From: an uncultured Bacteroidales bacterium
GTDB taxonomy: Bacteria > Bacteroidota > Bacteroidia > Bacteroidales > Bacteroidaceae
Direction: 5' to 3'
DNA: 54,768 nucleotides
NCBI GenBank assembly: GCA_902768605.1
Contig: CACXLY010000005.1
Span: 1-54,768, forward strand
Both the position numbers and the translations under genes were made by a program. Position 1 is the first letter of the stretch. Every line of letters starts with the position of its first letter. Positions 1-9,264 of this stretch are shown here, in pieces. A model generated the notes under the pieces. It was not told the origin of the DNA. It did not search any database and saw nothing but the letters and a program-made list of their open reading frames with translations.

Positions 1-170
1 GACAGAGACATAAGCAAGTTGTTATTAAACAAGTTATATATTCTGTCGCCCCTTCGGGGCTTATTATTGTCAGGCTAACCTGTCCCGGGGGTTAACACCA
101 TCCGGCTGTGGTCTTTCGCACCTTGACTATCGTCGACCTTTGGTTCGGTGCTTTTCCCCGGACAGCAATA
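1..170. repeat. Multi-hairpin composite repeat, copy A (cut by window start)
   Basis: This is half of a composite element whose other half lies outside the window. In order it holds a centre bounded by GACAG and CTGTC, a hairpin with stem GCCCC/GGGGC and a TTC loop (48-60), a decayed large palindrome around CCGGGGGTTAACACC (85-99), a hairpin with stem GCACC/GGTGC but a 24-nt loop (118-151), and an end sequence CCCCGGACAGCAATA. The reverse complement matches the left half of copy C near position 47440 almost base for base. No open frame here looks coding. Confidence 0.85.
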
Positions 171-285
171 ATACATTATTATATAATACGCGCGCGTGAG
201 GAGGTGGTGCGTGGAAACGTGGCGTGGGGGGCTGCATACTGGCTCGCGGCAGGCGGTCTGCTATGTCAGGTGGTTCGATAAAGGC

Positions 286-418
286 AAAAAAAAAGAAGCG
301 GTCCTCACGGATTGCTTCTCCAAAAACTAAAACTAACAACTATTATTAACCTTCAAACAAATCTTTTACCTAAAACTATCGAATTTTATGATGTCGAATA
401 CTCTTACTTTCTTTTTGC
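286..418 (-). ncRNA. Candidate small RNA of about 130 nt
   Basis: A minus-strand -7 box TACCTTTG (423-430), with a TTG 19 nt further upstream, is followed about 100 nt later by an intrinsic terminator. The terminator has stem GAAGCAATCC/GGACCGCTTC (two G-U pairs), a 4-nt loop, and nine T on the minus strand (286-294). No start codon with a useful frame is seen between them. The transcript would be AT-rich and non-coding. It lies downstream of the PBP1A gene and could alternatively be an attenuated leader of a gene beyond the window. The RNA family is not recognised. Confidence 0.45.
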
Positions 419-422
419 ACTG

Positions 423-430
423 CAAAGGTA
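423..430 (-). promoter_or_regulatory. -7 box of the candidate small RNA
   Basis: TACCTTTG on the minus strand fits the Bacteroidetes TAnnTTTG consensus. A TTG element lies exactly 19 nt upstream, the expected spacing to a -33 box. Confidence 0.55.
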
Positions 431-656
431 CGGCAAATATTTCAATGTGCAATGAAAAATGAGGAAAAAAGTGCCTAAACACTATATTTGTTGATTTATA
501 TCAAGACGCATACACTATTTTGATGCCAAACGACACTATTTTTGCTATTTTAGCAGTATAAAAGATTCGTCGTTCAGGGAGCGATGCTTTCTTGCGTTAG
601 CAGTCGTCCTAAACGACGAAATGGGCTGAGTGACCTGAAGAAAAAGCTTGTTTCTG

Positions 657-3002
657 CTATTCCTCGAAGACATTCCCGATGTCGTAGCCCGACTCTTCTT
701 CGATTTCCTCTTCCGGGATGTCGCTTGAGGCAGCCACGCCGCAGGGGTCGTAGCCGGGCGGGATATCAAAGTCCTCCTCTTCGCTGTAGCCAAGGCGTTT
801 GTCGGCAAAGACCTTTTGCAGGAAGTAGGCTGCGATGGGCAGTGCGGCATTCGCGCCCTGGCCGAGGGCCATGCTTGCGAAATGGACGTCGTGCTCGTCA
901 CCACCTACCCAGGCACCGAAGCTGAGACGCGGCGTGTAGCCTACGAACCAGCCGTCGCTGTTGTCGTTGGTCGTACCCGTCTTGCCTGCCATTGGAGCCG
1001 TGATGTTGTAGCGACGCCGCATGCGAGAGCCCGTGCCGCCGTCGATGACGCCTTTCATCATGATGATCATCTTGTAGGCAGTCTCCTCGGAAATCACCTC
1101 CTTGACTCTCGACTGGAATTGCGTCAGGACGTTGCCGTCGCTGTCTTCGATGCGCGTCACGAAGAGCGGGGTGCGGCGCACGCCTTTCTGCGGGAAGGCC
1201 GAGTAGGCGCCTACCATCTCGGCAATCGAGATGTCGCAGGGGCCGAGGCAAAGCGCGAGGGAGGGGTGGATGTCCTGATTCTGGATGCCGAAGTCGTGCA
1301 GGAGCTTGACGAAGAGAGCAGGGCTGAGCTGGTTGAGCACCCAAGCCGAGATCCAGTTGTTACTGGTGGCCAGACCCCACTTCAGCGTCACCATCTCTCC
1401 GTAGCGCGCACGGCTGCCGTTGCGCGGCGTCCAGGCTCCGCTGCCCTTAATGTAATAAGTCTGCTGGACGTTAGGTGCGACGTCGCAGGGCGACCAGCCG
1501 TTCTCCATGGCCAGTGAGTAGAGGTAGGGCTTTATCGTAGAACCGACTTGCCGCTTGCCTAACGTCACCATGTCGTACTGGAAGTGACTGTAATCGACAC
1601 CCCCGACGTAGGCCTTCACGTGGCCTGTCTCGGTATCCATGCACATAAAGCCGGCGCGCAGGAACGACTTGTAGTAGCGGATGCTGTCGAGCGGCGTCAT
1701 CATCGTGTCCTTGTCGCCTTTCAGGGTATAGACCGTCATCTCGATAGGCTTGTTGAATGCTGCTTCGATCTCGGCATCCGAGTGCCCGGCCTTCTTCATC
1801 TCTAAGTATCGAGGGCTCTGTCGCTTGGCACGCTCCAGGTCGGCCTTGGCCTTCTCGGCGGTGATGGCAGAGGCGTAGGGCGCGTTCTTGTTGCTACGCT
1901 GCTCCTTGTCGAACTGCGGCTGAAGCTCGCCCGTAACGTGGCGGGCGACGGCTTGCTCTGCATACTCCTGCATGCGGCTGTCGAGGGTCGTGAAGACCTT
2001 AAGGCCGTCGGTGTAGATGTTGTAAGGTCGGCCGTCGCGATTGAAGTTCTTGTTGCACCAGCCGTAAAGCGGGTCGCGCTCCCACGAGATAGAATCCTCG
2101 TAGTATTTCTGCTGCTGCCAGGCGGGGTAGTCGCTGCGATTGGGCTTCTTCGCCATCAGTACCTGGCGCAGGTAGTCGCGCAGATAAGTGGCATGTCCTT
2201 CCTTATGGCTGACGCGATGGAAAGCGAGACCCAACGGGCGCTCACGCAACTCCTCGCGCTGCTCCTCGGTGAGGAAGCCCGCCTTCTCCATCTGCATCAG
2301 CACCGTGTTACGGCGGTCGATGCATCGCTCGGGACGACGGACGGGGTTGAAGTAGCTGGGGTTCTTGCACATGCCTACCAGGAGGGCGCACTGGCACGTG
2401 TCAAGCGCCATCGGCTCCTTGCCGAAGTAGGTCTGGGCGGCCGTCTTTATGCCGACGGCGTTGTGCAGGAAGTCGAAGTAATTGAAGTACATGACGATGA
2501 TTTCCTCCTTCGTGTAGAAACGCTCCAGCTTGAGTGCAATCACCCATTCTATCGGCTTCTGCAGGGCGCGCTCCATCGTCGTGGCGGCCTTCTCCGAGTA
2601 AAGCTGCTTGGCGAGCTGCTGCGTGATGGTGCTGCCGCCGCCCGCGCTCTTCTGCTGCAGCACGCCTCGCTTCACGATGGCTCGCATCAGGGCCATGAAG
2701 TCGATACCGTTGTGCTCGTAGAAGCGCACGTCTTCCGTCGCGATGAGTGCCTGCACGAGAGCAGGAGGCAATTCGTTGAAGTCGGCAAAGACACGGTTAG
2801 CGCTGCTGTAGCTCCACGTGCCGAGCTGCTTGCCGTCGGCAGAGAAGACCTGCGTAGCAAACTTATTGACGGGGTTCTGCAACTGCTTGATGTCGGGCAT
2901 GTAGCCTATGATGCCCGTAAAGATGCAGTAAAACGTGACACTTATTGCGAGCACGCCCAGTATGAAGCATGTCCAAAGGACGCGGAAGAATTTCTTTCTC
3001 AT
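657..3002 (-). CDS. mrcA: Penicillin-binding protein 1A (bifunctional peptidoglycan glycosyltransferase/transpeptidase)
   Basis: Class A PBP that polymerises lipid II and cross-links the stem peptides on the periplasmic face of the inner membrane. One N-terminal transmembrane helix (about residues 7-30) is followed by a GT51 domain with ATEDVRFYEHNGID and GGSTITQQLAK. The transpeptidase domain has STIK (nucleophile Ser near residue 485), SNN and KTGTT. The tail is acidic and low-complexity. The frame is open to an ATG at 3014, but the -7 box at 3025-3032 would leave that ATG almost no leader. The ATG at 3002 (MRKKFFRV) is therefore preferred; this is inference. The gene is monocistronic and divergent from pyrB. 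The family assignment is secure. Confidence 0.95.
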   Translation of the reverse strand: MRKKFFRVLWTCFILGVLAISVTFYCIFTGIIGYMPDIKQLQNPVNKFATQVFSADGKQLGTWSYSSANRVFADFNELPPALVQALIATEDVRFYEHNGIDFMALMRAIVKRGVLQQKSAGGGSTITQQLAKQLYSEKAATTMERALQKPIEWVIALKLERFYTKEEIIVMYFNYFDFLHNAVGIKTAAQTYFGKEPMALDTCQCALLVGMCKNPSYFNPVRRPERCIDRRNTVLMQMEKAGFLTEEQREELRERPLGLAFHRVSHKEGHATYLRDYLRQVLMAKKPNRSDYPAWQQQKYYEDSISWERDPLYGWCNKNFNRDGRPYNIYTDGLKVFTTLDSRMQEYAEQAVARHVTGELQPQFDKEQRSNKNAPYASAITAEKAKADLERAKRQSPRYLEMKKAGHSDAEIEAAFNKPIEMTVYTLKGDKDTMMTPLDSIRYYKSFLRAGFMCMDTETGHVKAYVGGVDYSHFQYDMVTLGKRQVGSTIKPYLYSLAMENGWSPCDVAPNVQQTYYIKGSGAWTPRNGSRARYGEMVTLKWGLATSNNWISAWVLNQLSPALFVKLLHDFGIQNQDIHPSLALCLGPCDISIAEMVGAYSAFPQKGVRRTPLFVTRIEDSDGNVLTQFQSRVKEVISEETAYKMIIMMKGVIDGGTGSRMRRRYNITAPMAGKTGTTNDNSDGWFVGYTPRLSFGAWVGGDEHDVHFASMALGQGANAALPIAAYFLQKVFADKRLGYSEEEDFDIPPGYDPCGVAASSDIPEEEIEEESGYDIGNVFEE

Positions 3003-3024
3003 CAGAAATTGCATTTTAAGACTA

Positions 3025-3032
3025 CAAAGGTA
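3025..3032 (-). promoter_or_regulatory. -7 box of the PBP1A gene
   Basis: TACCTTTG on the minus strand, 22 nt ahead of the preferred start codon. It fits the TAnnTTTG consensus and influences the choice of start. Confidence 0.6.
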
Positions 3033-3039
3033 CGATAAT

Positions 3040-3076
3040 TAATTCATAATTCATAGCTCATAATTCATAATTTTTT
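3040..3076. repeat. Heptamer array TAATTCA
   Basis: Five consecutive 7-bp units (TAATTCA with variants TAGCTCA and TAATTTT) fill the divergent spacer between the PBP1A gene and pyrB. Confidence 0.75.
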
Positions 3077-3127
3077 GTTTCAGCATAATAATTCTTCATT
3101 ATTATCTTATCATTCTTCATTTTTGTG

Positions 3128-3135
3128 TATCTTTG
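3128..3135 (+). promoter_or_regulatory. -7 box of pyrB
   Basis: TATCTTTG followed by CAC, 20 nt before the pyrB ATG at 3156. It shows that the longer open frame beginning at 3075 is not the start. Confidence 0.65.
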
Positions 3136-3155
3136 CACAGAAAAAACGTGAAGCA

Positions 3156-4103
3156 ATGCAAACCAGAAGTCTTGTAACCATAGCCTACCATACGAGGGAG
3201 AAGATAGAGTATCTCATTCGGATGGCGCAGGAGTTTGAAAAGCATCCCAATCGCCGCCTTTTGGAGGGGCGCATCGTTGCTACGCTGTTCTTCGAGCCCA
3301 GCACTCGCACGCGTCTCAGCTTTGAAACCGCGGCCAATCGCCTCGGCGCGAAAGTCATCGGCTTTGCTGACCCGAAGGTGACGAGCGGCACAAAGGGCGA
3401 GACGCTCAAGGACACGATCATGATGGTGTCAAACTATGCCGACATCATCGTCATGCGTCACTACCTGGAAGGCGCCGCGCAGTATGCGAGCGAGGTATCG
3501 CCTGTGCCCATCGTCAATGCAGGTGACGGCGCCAATCAGCACCCGAGCCAGACGATGCTCGATCTCTATACAATCTATCAGACTCAAGGTAAGCTCGAGG
3601 ATTTGAACATCTATCTGGTGGGCGACTTGAAGTATGGGCGCACCGTTCACAGCCTGTTGACGGCGATGCGGCATTTCGATCCGACGTTCCACTTCATAGC
3701 ACCCGACGAGCTCGCCATGCCCGAGCATTACAAGATGTATTGTCGGGAGAAGGGTATCCGCTTCGTGGAGCATCAGGACTTCGATGCCGACACGATAGCC
3801 GGCGCCGACATATTATATATGACGCGCGTGCAAAGGGAGCGCTTCACGGACCTCGACGAGTACGAGCGCGTCAAGGATCGCTACCTGCTGACCCTGCCCA
3901 TGCTCGCGAAGGCGAAACCTAACATGAAGATTCTTCATCCACTACCCCGCGTCAACGAGATAGAGTACCGCATCGACGACACACCTTATGCGTACTACTT
4001 CCAACAAGCACGCAACGGCCTCTATGCACGCCAGGCAATCCTTTGCGACACACTTGGCATCACCCTCGAAGACATCATCAACGACACAACAATTATAAAA
4101 TAA
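3156..4103 (+). CDS. pyrB: Aspartate carbamoyltransferase, catalytic subunit
   Basis: Catalyses carbamoyl phosphate + L-aspartate to N-carbamoyl-L-aspartate, the committed step of pyrimidine synthesis, in the cytoplasm. The 315-residue length is normal for the family. The carbamoyl-phosphate loop [15 protein letters not shown] is present near residue 50 and HPLPRVNEI near residue 265. The frame is open 27 codons further upstream, but the -7 box at 3128 lies inside that stretch, so 3156 is taken as the start. It is followed by pyrI, as in other organisms with the dodecameric allosteric enzyme. Confidence 0.97.
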   Translation: MQTRSLVTIAYHTREKIEYLIRMAQEFEKHPNRRLLEGRIVATLFFEPSTRTRLSFETAANRLGAKVIGFADPKVTSGTKGETLKDTIMMVSNYADIIVMRHYLEGAAQYASEVSPVPIVNAGDGANQHPSQTMLDLYTIYQTQGKLEDLNIYLVGDLKYGRTVHSLLTAMRHFDPTFHFIAPDELAMPEHYKMYCREKGIRFVEHQDFDADTIAGADILYMTRVQRERFTDLDEYERVKDRYLLTLPMLAKAKPNMKILHPLPRVNEIEYRIDDTPYAYYFQQARNGLYARQAILCDTLGITLEDIINDTTIIK

Positions 4104-4177
4104 GAAATTAAGATAATAAGAGAGGCGTCCCCGAGTTTGCTTTTTTCTTCATTTCACATTTTCTAATTATCAACAAC

Positions 4178-4633
4178 ATGAAACGCCAGGAACTTCAGGT
4201 GGCTGCTCTCGAGAACGGCACCGTCATCGATCACATACCGTCGGCCAAGCTGTTCGACGTCATCAGCCTGCTGCACCTCGAGACCGTGCACACGGCAGTC
4301 ACTGTGGGCTACAACCTCAAGAGCAAGAAGATGCGACACAAGAGCATCATCAAGATAGCGGGCAGGTTCTTCTCCGACGACGAGATAAACCAGCTCAGCG
4401 TAGTGGCACCGAACGTGACGCTCAGCGTGATACGCGACTACGAGGTAGTGGAGAAGAAGGAGGTGAAGATGCCTGAGGAGCTCATCGGCATCGTCAAGTG
4501 CGACAACCACAAATGCATCACGAACAACGAGCCGATGCCCACGCGCTTCCACTTCCTCGGCAAGGAGCGCGGCACCCTCCAGTGTCACTACTGCAACCGC
4601 GAAATCAGTCTGTCGGACGTCAAACTCGTATAG
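4178..4633 (+). CDS. pyrI: Aspartate carbamoyltransferase, regulatory subunit
   Basis: Binds nucleotide effectors and docks onto PyrB trimers through a zinc domain to form the allosteric holoenzyme. The 151-residue protein has the N-terminal nucleotide-binding domain starting [20 protein letters not shown]. The C-terminal zinc domain has four cysteines, in the pairs KCDNHKC and CHYC. It lies 74 bp after pyrB and is presumably co-transcribed with it. Confidence 0.97.
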   Translation: MKRQELQVAALENGTVIDHIPSAKLFDVISLLHLETVHTAVTVGYNLKSKKMRHKSIIKIAGRFFSDDEINQLSVVAPNVTLSVIRDYEVVEKKEVKMPEELIGIVKCDNHKCITNNEPMPTRFHFLGKERGTLQCHYCNREISLSDVKLV

Positions 4634-4639
4634 AGGAGC

Positions 4640-4667
4640 CTCCTCCCGTCCTCCCCGTTGGGAGGAG
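4640..4667 (+). terminator. Hairpin between pyrI and glyA
   Basis: A perfect 8-bp stem CTCCTCCC/GGGAGGAG encloses a 12-nt loop seven bases after the pyrI stop. No T-run follows, so it may be an mRNA-processing or attenuation hairpin and not a true terminator. Confidence 0.5.
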
Positions 4668-4711
4668 ATATCAAGCAAACAAGTATTTAATTGTAAATAG
4701 AGTAATCGTAA

Positions 4712-5992
4712 ATGAATCAGGATTCAATCATCTTCTCCCTCATTGAGAAGGAGAGTCAGCGACAACGCAGAGGCATGGAACTAATCGCCTCGGAGAATTA
4801 CGTAAGTGACCAGGTCATGGCAGCCATGGGCTCGTGCCTGACGAACAAATACGCCGAGGGCTATCCCGGCAAGCGCTATTATGGCGGATGCCAGGTGGTG
4901 GACGAGGTGGAACAACTCGCCATCGACCGTGTCTGCAAGCTTTTCGGCGCGGAATACGCCAACGTGCAGCCCCACTCGGGAGCGCAGGCCAATGCCGCCG
5001 TGTTCCTGGCTTGCCTCAATCCCGGAGACACCTTCATGGGATTGAATCTCGACCACGGCGGCCACCTCAGCCATGGGTCACCGGTCAACACAAGCGGCAT
5101 CATCTACAGGCCAGTGGGTTACAACCTGAAAAAGGAGACGGGCCGTGTGGACTACGATGAGATGGAGCAGCTTGCCCTCGAGCACAAGCCCAAGCTCATC
5201 ATCGGCGGCGGCTCGGCCTACAGCCGCGAGTGGGACTATGCCCGCATGCGTCAGATTGCCGACAAGGTGGGCGCCCTGCTGATGATTGATATGGCGCACC
5301 CCGCCGGCCTCATCGCAGCCGGCCTGCTCGACAATCCCGTGAAGTACGCCCACATAGTGACCAGCACGACGCACAAGACGCTGCGCGGTCCCCGTGGCGG
5401 CATCATCCTCATGGGCAAAGATTTCGACAATCCTTGGGGCAAGAAGACTCCGAAGGGCGAAATCAAGAAGATGTCGGCCTTGTTGAATAGCGCCGTCTTC
5501 CCCGGCATCCAGGGCGGACCGCTGGAGCACGTCATCGCAGCCAAGGCCGTGGCTTTCGGCGAAGCTCTCCAGCCCGAGTTCAAGGAGTGGGCAAAGCAGG
5601 TGAAGAAGAACGCCGCAGTACTCGCCGAGGAGCTTATCAAGAGGGGCTTCGACATCGTAAGCGGCGGCACGGACAACCACTCGATGCTCGTCGACCTGCG
5701 CAGCAAGTACCCCGACCTCACGGGTAAGGTGGCCGAGAAGGCGCTCGTGGCAGCCGACCTGACCGTCAACAAGAACATGGTGCCCTTCGACAGCCGCAGC
5801 GCGTTCCAGACCTCCGGCATCCGCCTCGGCACCCCTGCGCTCACGACGCGCGGTGCAAAGGAGGACCTGATGGTCAAGATAGCAGAGTTCATCGAGCGCG
5901 TGCTGAATGCGCCCGAGGATGAAGCCGTCATCGCTCAGGTTCGCAGCGAAGTGAACGCCATCATGGACAAGTATCCCATCTTCGCATATTAA
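4712..5992 (+). CDS. glyA: Serine hydroxymethyltransferase
   Basis: PLP enzyme interconverting serine + tetrahydrofolate with glycine + methylene-THF, the main source of one-carbon units for purines and thymidylate. The 426-residue length is typical. It shows the N-terminal [10 protein letters not shown] motif, the PLP-lysine motif [14 protein letters not shown] near residue 225, and the C-terminal [13 protein letters not shown]. The ATG sits at the end of a GTAAATG-type repeat unit. A strong terminator follows, so glyA ends the pyrB-pyrI-glyA unit. Grouping with pyrimidine genes is metabolically sensible but could be incidental. Confidence 0.97.
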   Translation: MNQDSIIFSLIEKESQRQRRGMELIASENYVSDQVMAAMGSCLTNKYAEGYPGKRYYGGCQVVDEVEQLAIDRVCKLFGAEYANVQPHSGAQANAAVFLACLNPGDTFMGLNLDHGGHLSHGSPVNTSGIIYRPVGYNLKKETGRVDYDEMEQLALEHKPKLIIGGGSAYSREWDYARMRQIADKVGALLMIDMAHPAGLIAAGLLDNPVKYAHIVTSTTHKTLRGPRGGIILMGKDFDNPWGKKTPKGEIKKMSALLNSAVFPGIQGGPLEHVIAAKAVAFGEALQPEFKEWAKQVKKNAAVLAEELIKRGFDIVSGGTDNHSMLVDLRSKYPDLTGKVAEKALVAADLTVNKNMVPFDSRSAFQTSGIRLGTPALTTRGAKEDLMVKIAEFIERVLNAPEDEAVIAQVRSEVNAIMDKYPIFAY

Positions 5993-6054
5993 GAGAGCTG
6001 GCCCCGTGCCAAGCCGACAATACGTGTTTTTAGCATCATAAAAGCATAAATTCG

Positions 6055-6090
6055 ATTCGGGCGGATATGGAATCCGCCCGAATTCTTTTG
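6055..6090 (+). terminator. Intrinsic terminator of glyA
   Basis: A perfect 12-bp stem (ATTCGGGCGGAT/ATCCGCCCGAAT) with a 5-nt loop (6067-6071) is followed by TCTTTTG. Confidence 0.85.
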
Positions 6091-6179
6091 TTGTCAAAAC
6101 GTAAGCCGATTTCGGATTCTGCTTGCAATTTGTCAATTTCCAACATGAGGGAAGACCGGACCAAATACGTCGGATCTTG

Positions 6180-6267
6180 GGTCGCAACGTGATGCGAAGC
6201 CGGACGCTACGTGTTGCGAGAGCTCTTCCCACGTGTTGCGTGAGCCTTTCCCACGTGTGGGAATTGA
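6180..6267. repeat. 22-bp-period array with ACGTG core
   Basis: Four consecutive 22-bp units (6180, 6202, 6224, 6246) each carry ACGTG at unit positions 8-12, mostly followed by TTGCG. A weak fifth unit may precede them. The rest of the roughly 700-bp spacer between glyA and the DUF1599 gene (5993-6700) holds the glyA terminator, short heptamer-like AT repeats near 6368-6395, two copies of CTTGCAATTTGTCAA (6122, 6549), and the downstream promoter. I see no gene in it. Confidence 0.7.
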
Positions 6268-6671
6268 CCATTCCTCTGCAGATTTTTGTGCAGAATCTAT
6301 GTCGGATTTGCCCTCAAAACACGATAAAATGGCCTGTTTTGCTAAGTGGAGATGGCAATTCGGCGATTGAAAAATGAAGATTGAAGATTGAAGGGTTGTG
6401 TCAACTTCTTGTAAGAGAGGTTGTTCCGAAATTCTCCCGATTTGAGCGCGTCTTTTCGAAAAAATGAGCCAAAGCGCAGCCGAGAGGATTTCAAGCGATT
6501 CTCGTGCGTCTTTCTGAAATCAAAGTGTAAGCGAAATGACGTCTTTTCTTGCAATTTGTCAAATCGGGCTTTCTCTTCGCCTTGACGTCCCCCAAAGCCA
6601 CCGAAAGTGCCAAAACCCGCATTATATCACTTTTTTCCGGCCAACTTGCCCTATAATTAAAAATAATGTGT

Positions 6672-6679
6672 TATCTTTG
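6672..6679 (+). promoter_or_regulatory. -7 box of the DUF1599 gene
   Basis: TATCTTTG followed by CAC, 22 nt before the ATG at 6701. It excludes the longer open frame that begins at 6536. Confidence 0.65.
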
Positions 6680-6700
6680 CACGCGATTAGAAACTCAACA

Positions 6701-7255
6701 ATGAACACTCAGGAACAGTTCGAGAAGGTGATGGCGGAGTGTCGCGCTCTGTTTGTCAAGAAGTTGCACGACTACGGTGCTGCGTGGCGCATCCTGCGGC
6801 CCTCGTCGCTGACCGACCAGATATACATCAAGGCCAATCGCATCCGCAGCATCGAGACGAAGGGCGTCTCGCTCGTGGACGAAGGCATCCGGCCCGAGTT
6901 CATCGGCATCGTCAACTATGCCATCATCGGCCTCATCCAGTTGGAGAAAGGCTTCTCGGACAAGCCTGACGACATGACGACGGAAGAGGCCGTCGAGGCC
7001 TACGACAAGCATGCGAACGCCGCCCTGCAGCTGATGCTACGCAAAAACCATGACTACGACGAGGCCTGGCGAGGCATGCGCATCAGCAGCTACACGGACC
7101 TCATCCTCATGAAGGTGTTCCGCACCAAGCAGATTGAATTGCTCGACGGCGATACGCTGGTCAGCGAGGGCGTCGATGCCAATTACATGGATATGCTGAA
7201 CTATGCCGTCTTCGGGTTGATAAAGCTTGGGGAGAACAAGTTGTCAAGAGATTAA
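6701..7255 (+). CDS. DUF1599 family protein (two internal repeats)
   Basis: A 184-residue cytoplasmic protein of the DUF1599 family, also called nucleotide-modification-associated domain 1; its biochemical role is not established. It is an internal duplication. Residues about 10-85 and 105-180 both read K-x-H-D-Y-x-x-A-W-R, then TDxIxxKxxR, then a VxEGx segment, then NYAxxGLIxLxx. The start is fixed by the -7 box at 6672. The gene is followed after 17 bp by the DoxX gene, an arrangement I recall from Bacteroides. The function here is unknown. Confidence 0.85.
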   Translation: MNTQEQFEKVMAECRALFVKKLHDYGAAWRILRPSSLTDQIYIKANRIRSIETKGVSLVDEGIRPEFIGIVNYAIIGLIQLEKGFSDKPDDMTTEEAVEAYDKHANAALQLMLRKNHDYDEAWRGMRISSYTDLILMKVFRTKQIELLDGDTLVSEGVDANYMDMLNYAVFGLIKLGENKLSRD

Positions 7256-7272
7256 GAAAACAAGAAAAGGTC

Positions 7273-8406
7273 ATGTCCAAGGTTTCCAGTCGTCTGCTTG
7301 CCGTCTTTATCAATTTGCTTCGTTTCGTGCTCAGTCTGACGTTCCTTTTCTCGGGCGGTGTGAAGCTCATCGACCCCCGCGGGACGCAGTACAAGATAGA
7401 GGACTACAGCGCGGCTTTCGGCTTGAGCGGCTCGATGCCCGAGTGGTTGCCGCTGGTGCTGGCTTGCGTGCTCGCCATCGTCGAGTTCCTTATGGGCGTC
7501 TATTTGTTCTTCGGCATCCGCCGCCGTCTGACGCTCTCCACGGCCATCTGCTTCCTGCTCATCATGACACCCCTCACGTTCTATCTCGCCCTCTACAATC
7601 CGGTGTCCGACTGCGGTTGCTTCGGCGATGCCGTCGTCCTGAGCAATTGGCAGACCTTCGGAAAGAACGTCCTCCTGCTCGTCTTCTCTGTCCTCGCCCT
7701 CTACTACTACAAGCTGATGCCGCACTTTGTGGGCAAGAAATACGAGTGGATAGTAGCGCTCATGGCCTTCGTCTTCGCAGCGCTTTTCGCCAGCTACAAC
7801 CTGTGGCGGCTGCCTGTCATCGACTTCCGTCCCTATCACATAGGGGCCGACATCCGCAAGGCGTGGTTCGAAGACCAGCAAAGTCACGGGCAGTTCGTCA
7901 CCACCTTTATCATGGAGAAGGACGGCGTCAGGAAGGAGTTCGCGCTTGAGGACTATCCCGACAGCACTTGGACTTTCATTGACTCGCACACCATCGAGGT
8001 GGAGCCGTCGATGCGCACCGGGGTGGGGGACCTTTTCATTCAAGACGCTGAGACCGGCGAGGACCTTACCGACCTCATACTCAACGACGAGGGCTACACT
8101 TTCCTGCTCATCGCTCCCTATCTGGAAAAGGCCGACGACGGCGTAATGGGCGACTTGCTCGCGCTTCACGACTTCAGCAAGGAGGCCGGCTATGGCTTCT
8201 ACTGCCTTACATCAAGCGGCGTGGAAGCCATCGAGTACTGGAAAGAGATGACCGGGGCCGAGTACCCCTTCTGCCTGGCAGACGCCGTCGTGCTCAAGAC
8301 AATGATACGCTCCAACCCGGGACTCATGCTCCTTCACGACGGCAAAGTGGTGGGCAAATGGCCCTCGACGGCCCTGCCTCATCCTGGTGAATTCGAAGTA
8401 AAGTAA
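7273..8406 (+). CDS. DoxX-like membrane protein with C-terminal thioredoxin-like region (BT_3928-like)
   Basis: A 377-residue inner-membrane protein. Four or five hydrophobic helices occupy residues about 8-165 (DoxX/MauE-like), with the conserved SDCGCFGD cysteine pair near residue 115. A soluble C-terminal half (about 180-377) resembles the thioredoxin-like domain of this Bacteroidetes family. It lacks an obvious CxxC in that half. The cysteine pair and MauE similarity suggest a redox or disulfide role, which is inference. It sits between DUF1599 and tpiA, an order conserved in Bacteroides as far as I recall. Confidence 0.8.
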   Translation: MSKVSSRLLAVFINLLRFVLSLTFLFSGGVKLIDPRGTQYKIEDYSAAFGLSGSMPEWLPLVLACVLAIVEFLMGVYLFFGIRRRLTLSTAICFLLIMTPLTFYLALYNPVSDCGCFGDAVVLSNWQTFGKNVLLLVFSVLALYYYKLMPHFVGKKYEWIVALMAFVFAALFASYNLWRLPVIDFRPYHIGADIRKAWFEDQQSHGQFVTTFIMEKDGVRKEFALEDYPDSTWTFIDSHTIEVEPSMRTGVGDLFIQDAETGEDLTDLILNDEGYTFLLIAPYLEKADDGVMGDLLALHDFSKEAGYGFYCLTSSGVEAIEYWKEMTGAEYPFCLADAVVLKTMIRSNPGLMLLHDGKVVGKWPSTALPHPGEFEVK

Positions 8407-8445
8407 TAACAAAATAACGTAATAACGAACTTAATTAAAGAAATC

Positions 8446-9204
8446 ATGAGAAAGAAAATCGTAGCAGGCAACTGGAAAATGAACAAGACCCTGCAGGAAG
8501 GTGTAGCTCTCGCTACTGAACTCAAGAACATCCTGGCCGCTGAAAAGCCCAATTGTGAAGTCATCATCGGCACTCCCTTCATCCACCTCGCAACCCTGAG
8601 CGAACTGTTGAAGGACAGCGTCATCGCCGTCAGCGCTGAGAACTGCGCCAACAAGGAGAGCGGCGCCTATACGGGTGAAGTCAGCGCAGCCATGGTGAAG
8701 AGCACCGGCGCCGAATACGTCATCCTCGGCCACAGCGAACGTCGCGAATACTACAACGAGACCCCGGAAATCCTCAAGGATAAGGTTGACCTCGCCCTCG
8801 CCAACGGACTGAAGGTCATCTTCTGCATCGGCGAAAGCCTGGCTCAGCGCGAGGCAAACCAGCAGGAGGCTGTCTGCAAGGCTGAGCTGGAAGGAAGCGT
8901 CTTCCACCTCTCCGCAGAGCAATGGAAGAACATCGTGATTGCCTACGAACCCATTTGGGCTATCGGCACCGGCAAGACAGCAACCGCAGAGCAGGCCGAG
9001 GAGATTCACGCCTATATCCGTAAGTGCGTGGCCGACGTCTATGGCGCTCAGGCTGCCGACGACACCACCATCCTCTATGGCGGCTCTTGCAAGGCAAGCA
9101 ACGCTCCCGAGCTTTTCGGCAAGCCCGACATCGACGGCGGTCTCATCGGCGGTGCAAGTCTCAAGGCTCCCGACTTCAAAGGCATCATCGACGCTTGGAA
9201 ATAA
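8446..9204 (+). CDS. tpiA: Triosephosphate isomerase
   Basis: Glycolytic enzyme interconverting dihydroxyacetone phosphate and glyceraldehyde 3-phosphate. The 252-residue protein has all hallmark motifs: GNWKMNKT with the catalytic Lys, ILGHSERR with the catalytic His, [14 protein letters not shown] with the catalytic Glu and the mobile loop, and the phosphate-binding YGGS and GGLIGGASL. It lies in the DUF1599-DoxX-tpiA-SPOR-folE run, with spacing of 40 bp or more before it. Confidence 0.98.
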   Translation: MRKKIVAGNWKMNKTLQEGVALATELKNILAAEKPNCEVIIGTPFIHLATLSELLKDSVIAVSAENCANKESGAYTGEVSAAMVKSTGAEYVILGHSERREYYNETPEILKDKVDLALANGLKVIFCIGESLAQREANQQEAVCKAELEGSVFHLSAEQWKNIVIAYEPIWAIGTGKTATAEQAEEIHAYIRKCVADVYGAQAADDTTILYGGSCKASNAPELFGKPDIDGGLIGGASLKAPDFKGIIDAWK

Positions 9205-9264
9205 GACTCCCTTCTCCCCTCTGGGGTGGAATTAAACCGTAAATTGTAAACAGTCAAATTGTAA

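Noticed and set aside
127..339. Small 70-codon minus-strand frame over the left repeat
   Set aside because: It runs through the hairpin element and the terminator of the candidate small RNA, has low-complexity content and no homology I recognise.
3075..3155. N-terminal extension of PyrB
   Set aside because: The promoter box at 3128 lies inside it, and the family begins at the MQTRSLVTI segment.
5993..6700. Hidden gene or tRNA in the long glyA-DUF1599 spacer
   Set aside because: No cloverleaf or motif-bearing frame is seen. The open frames are short and cross repeats and the promoter.
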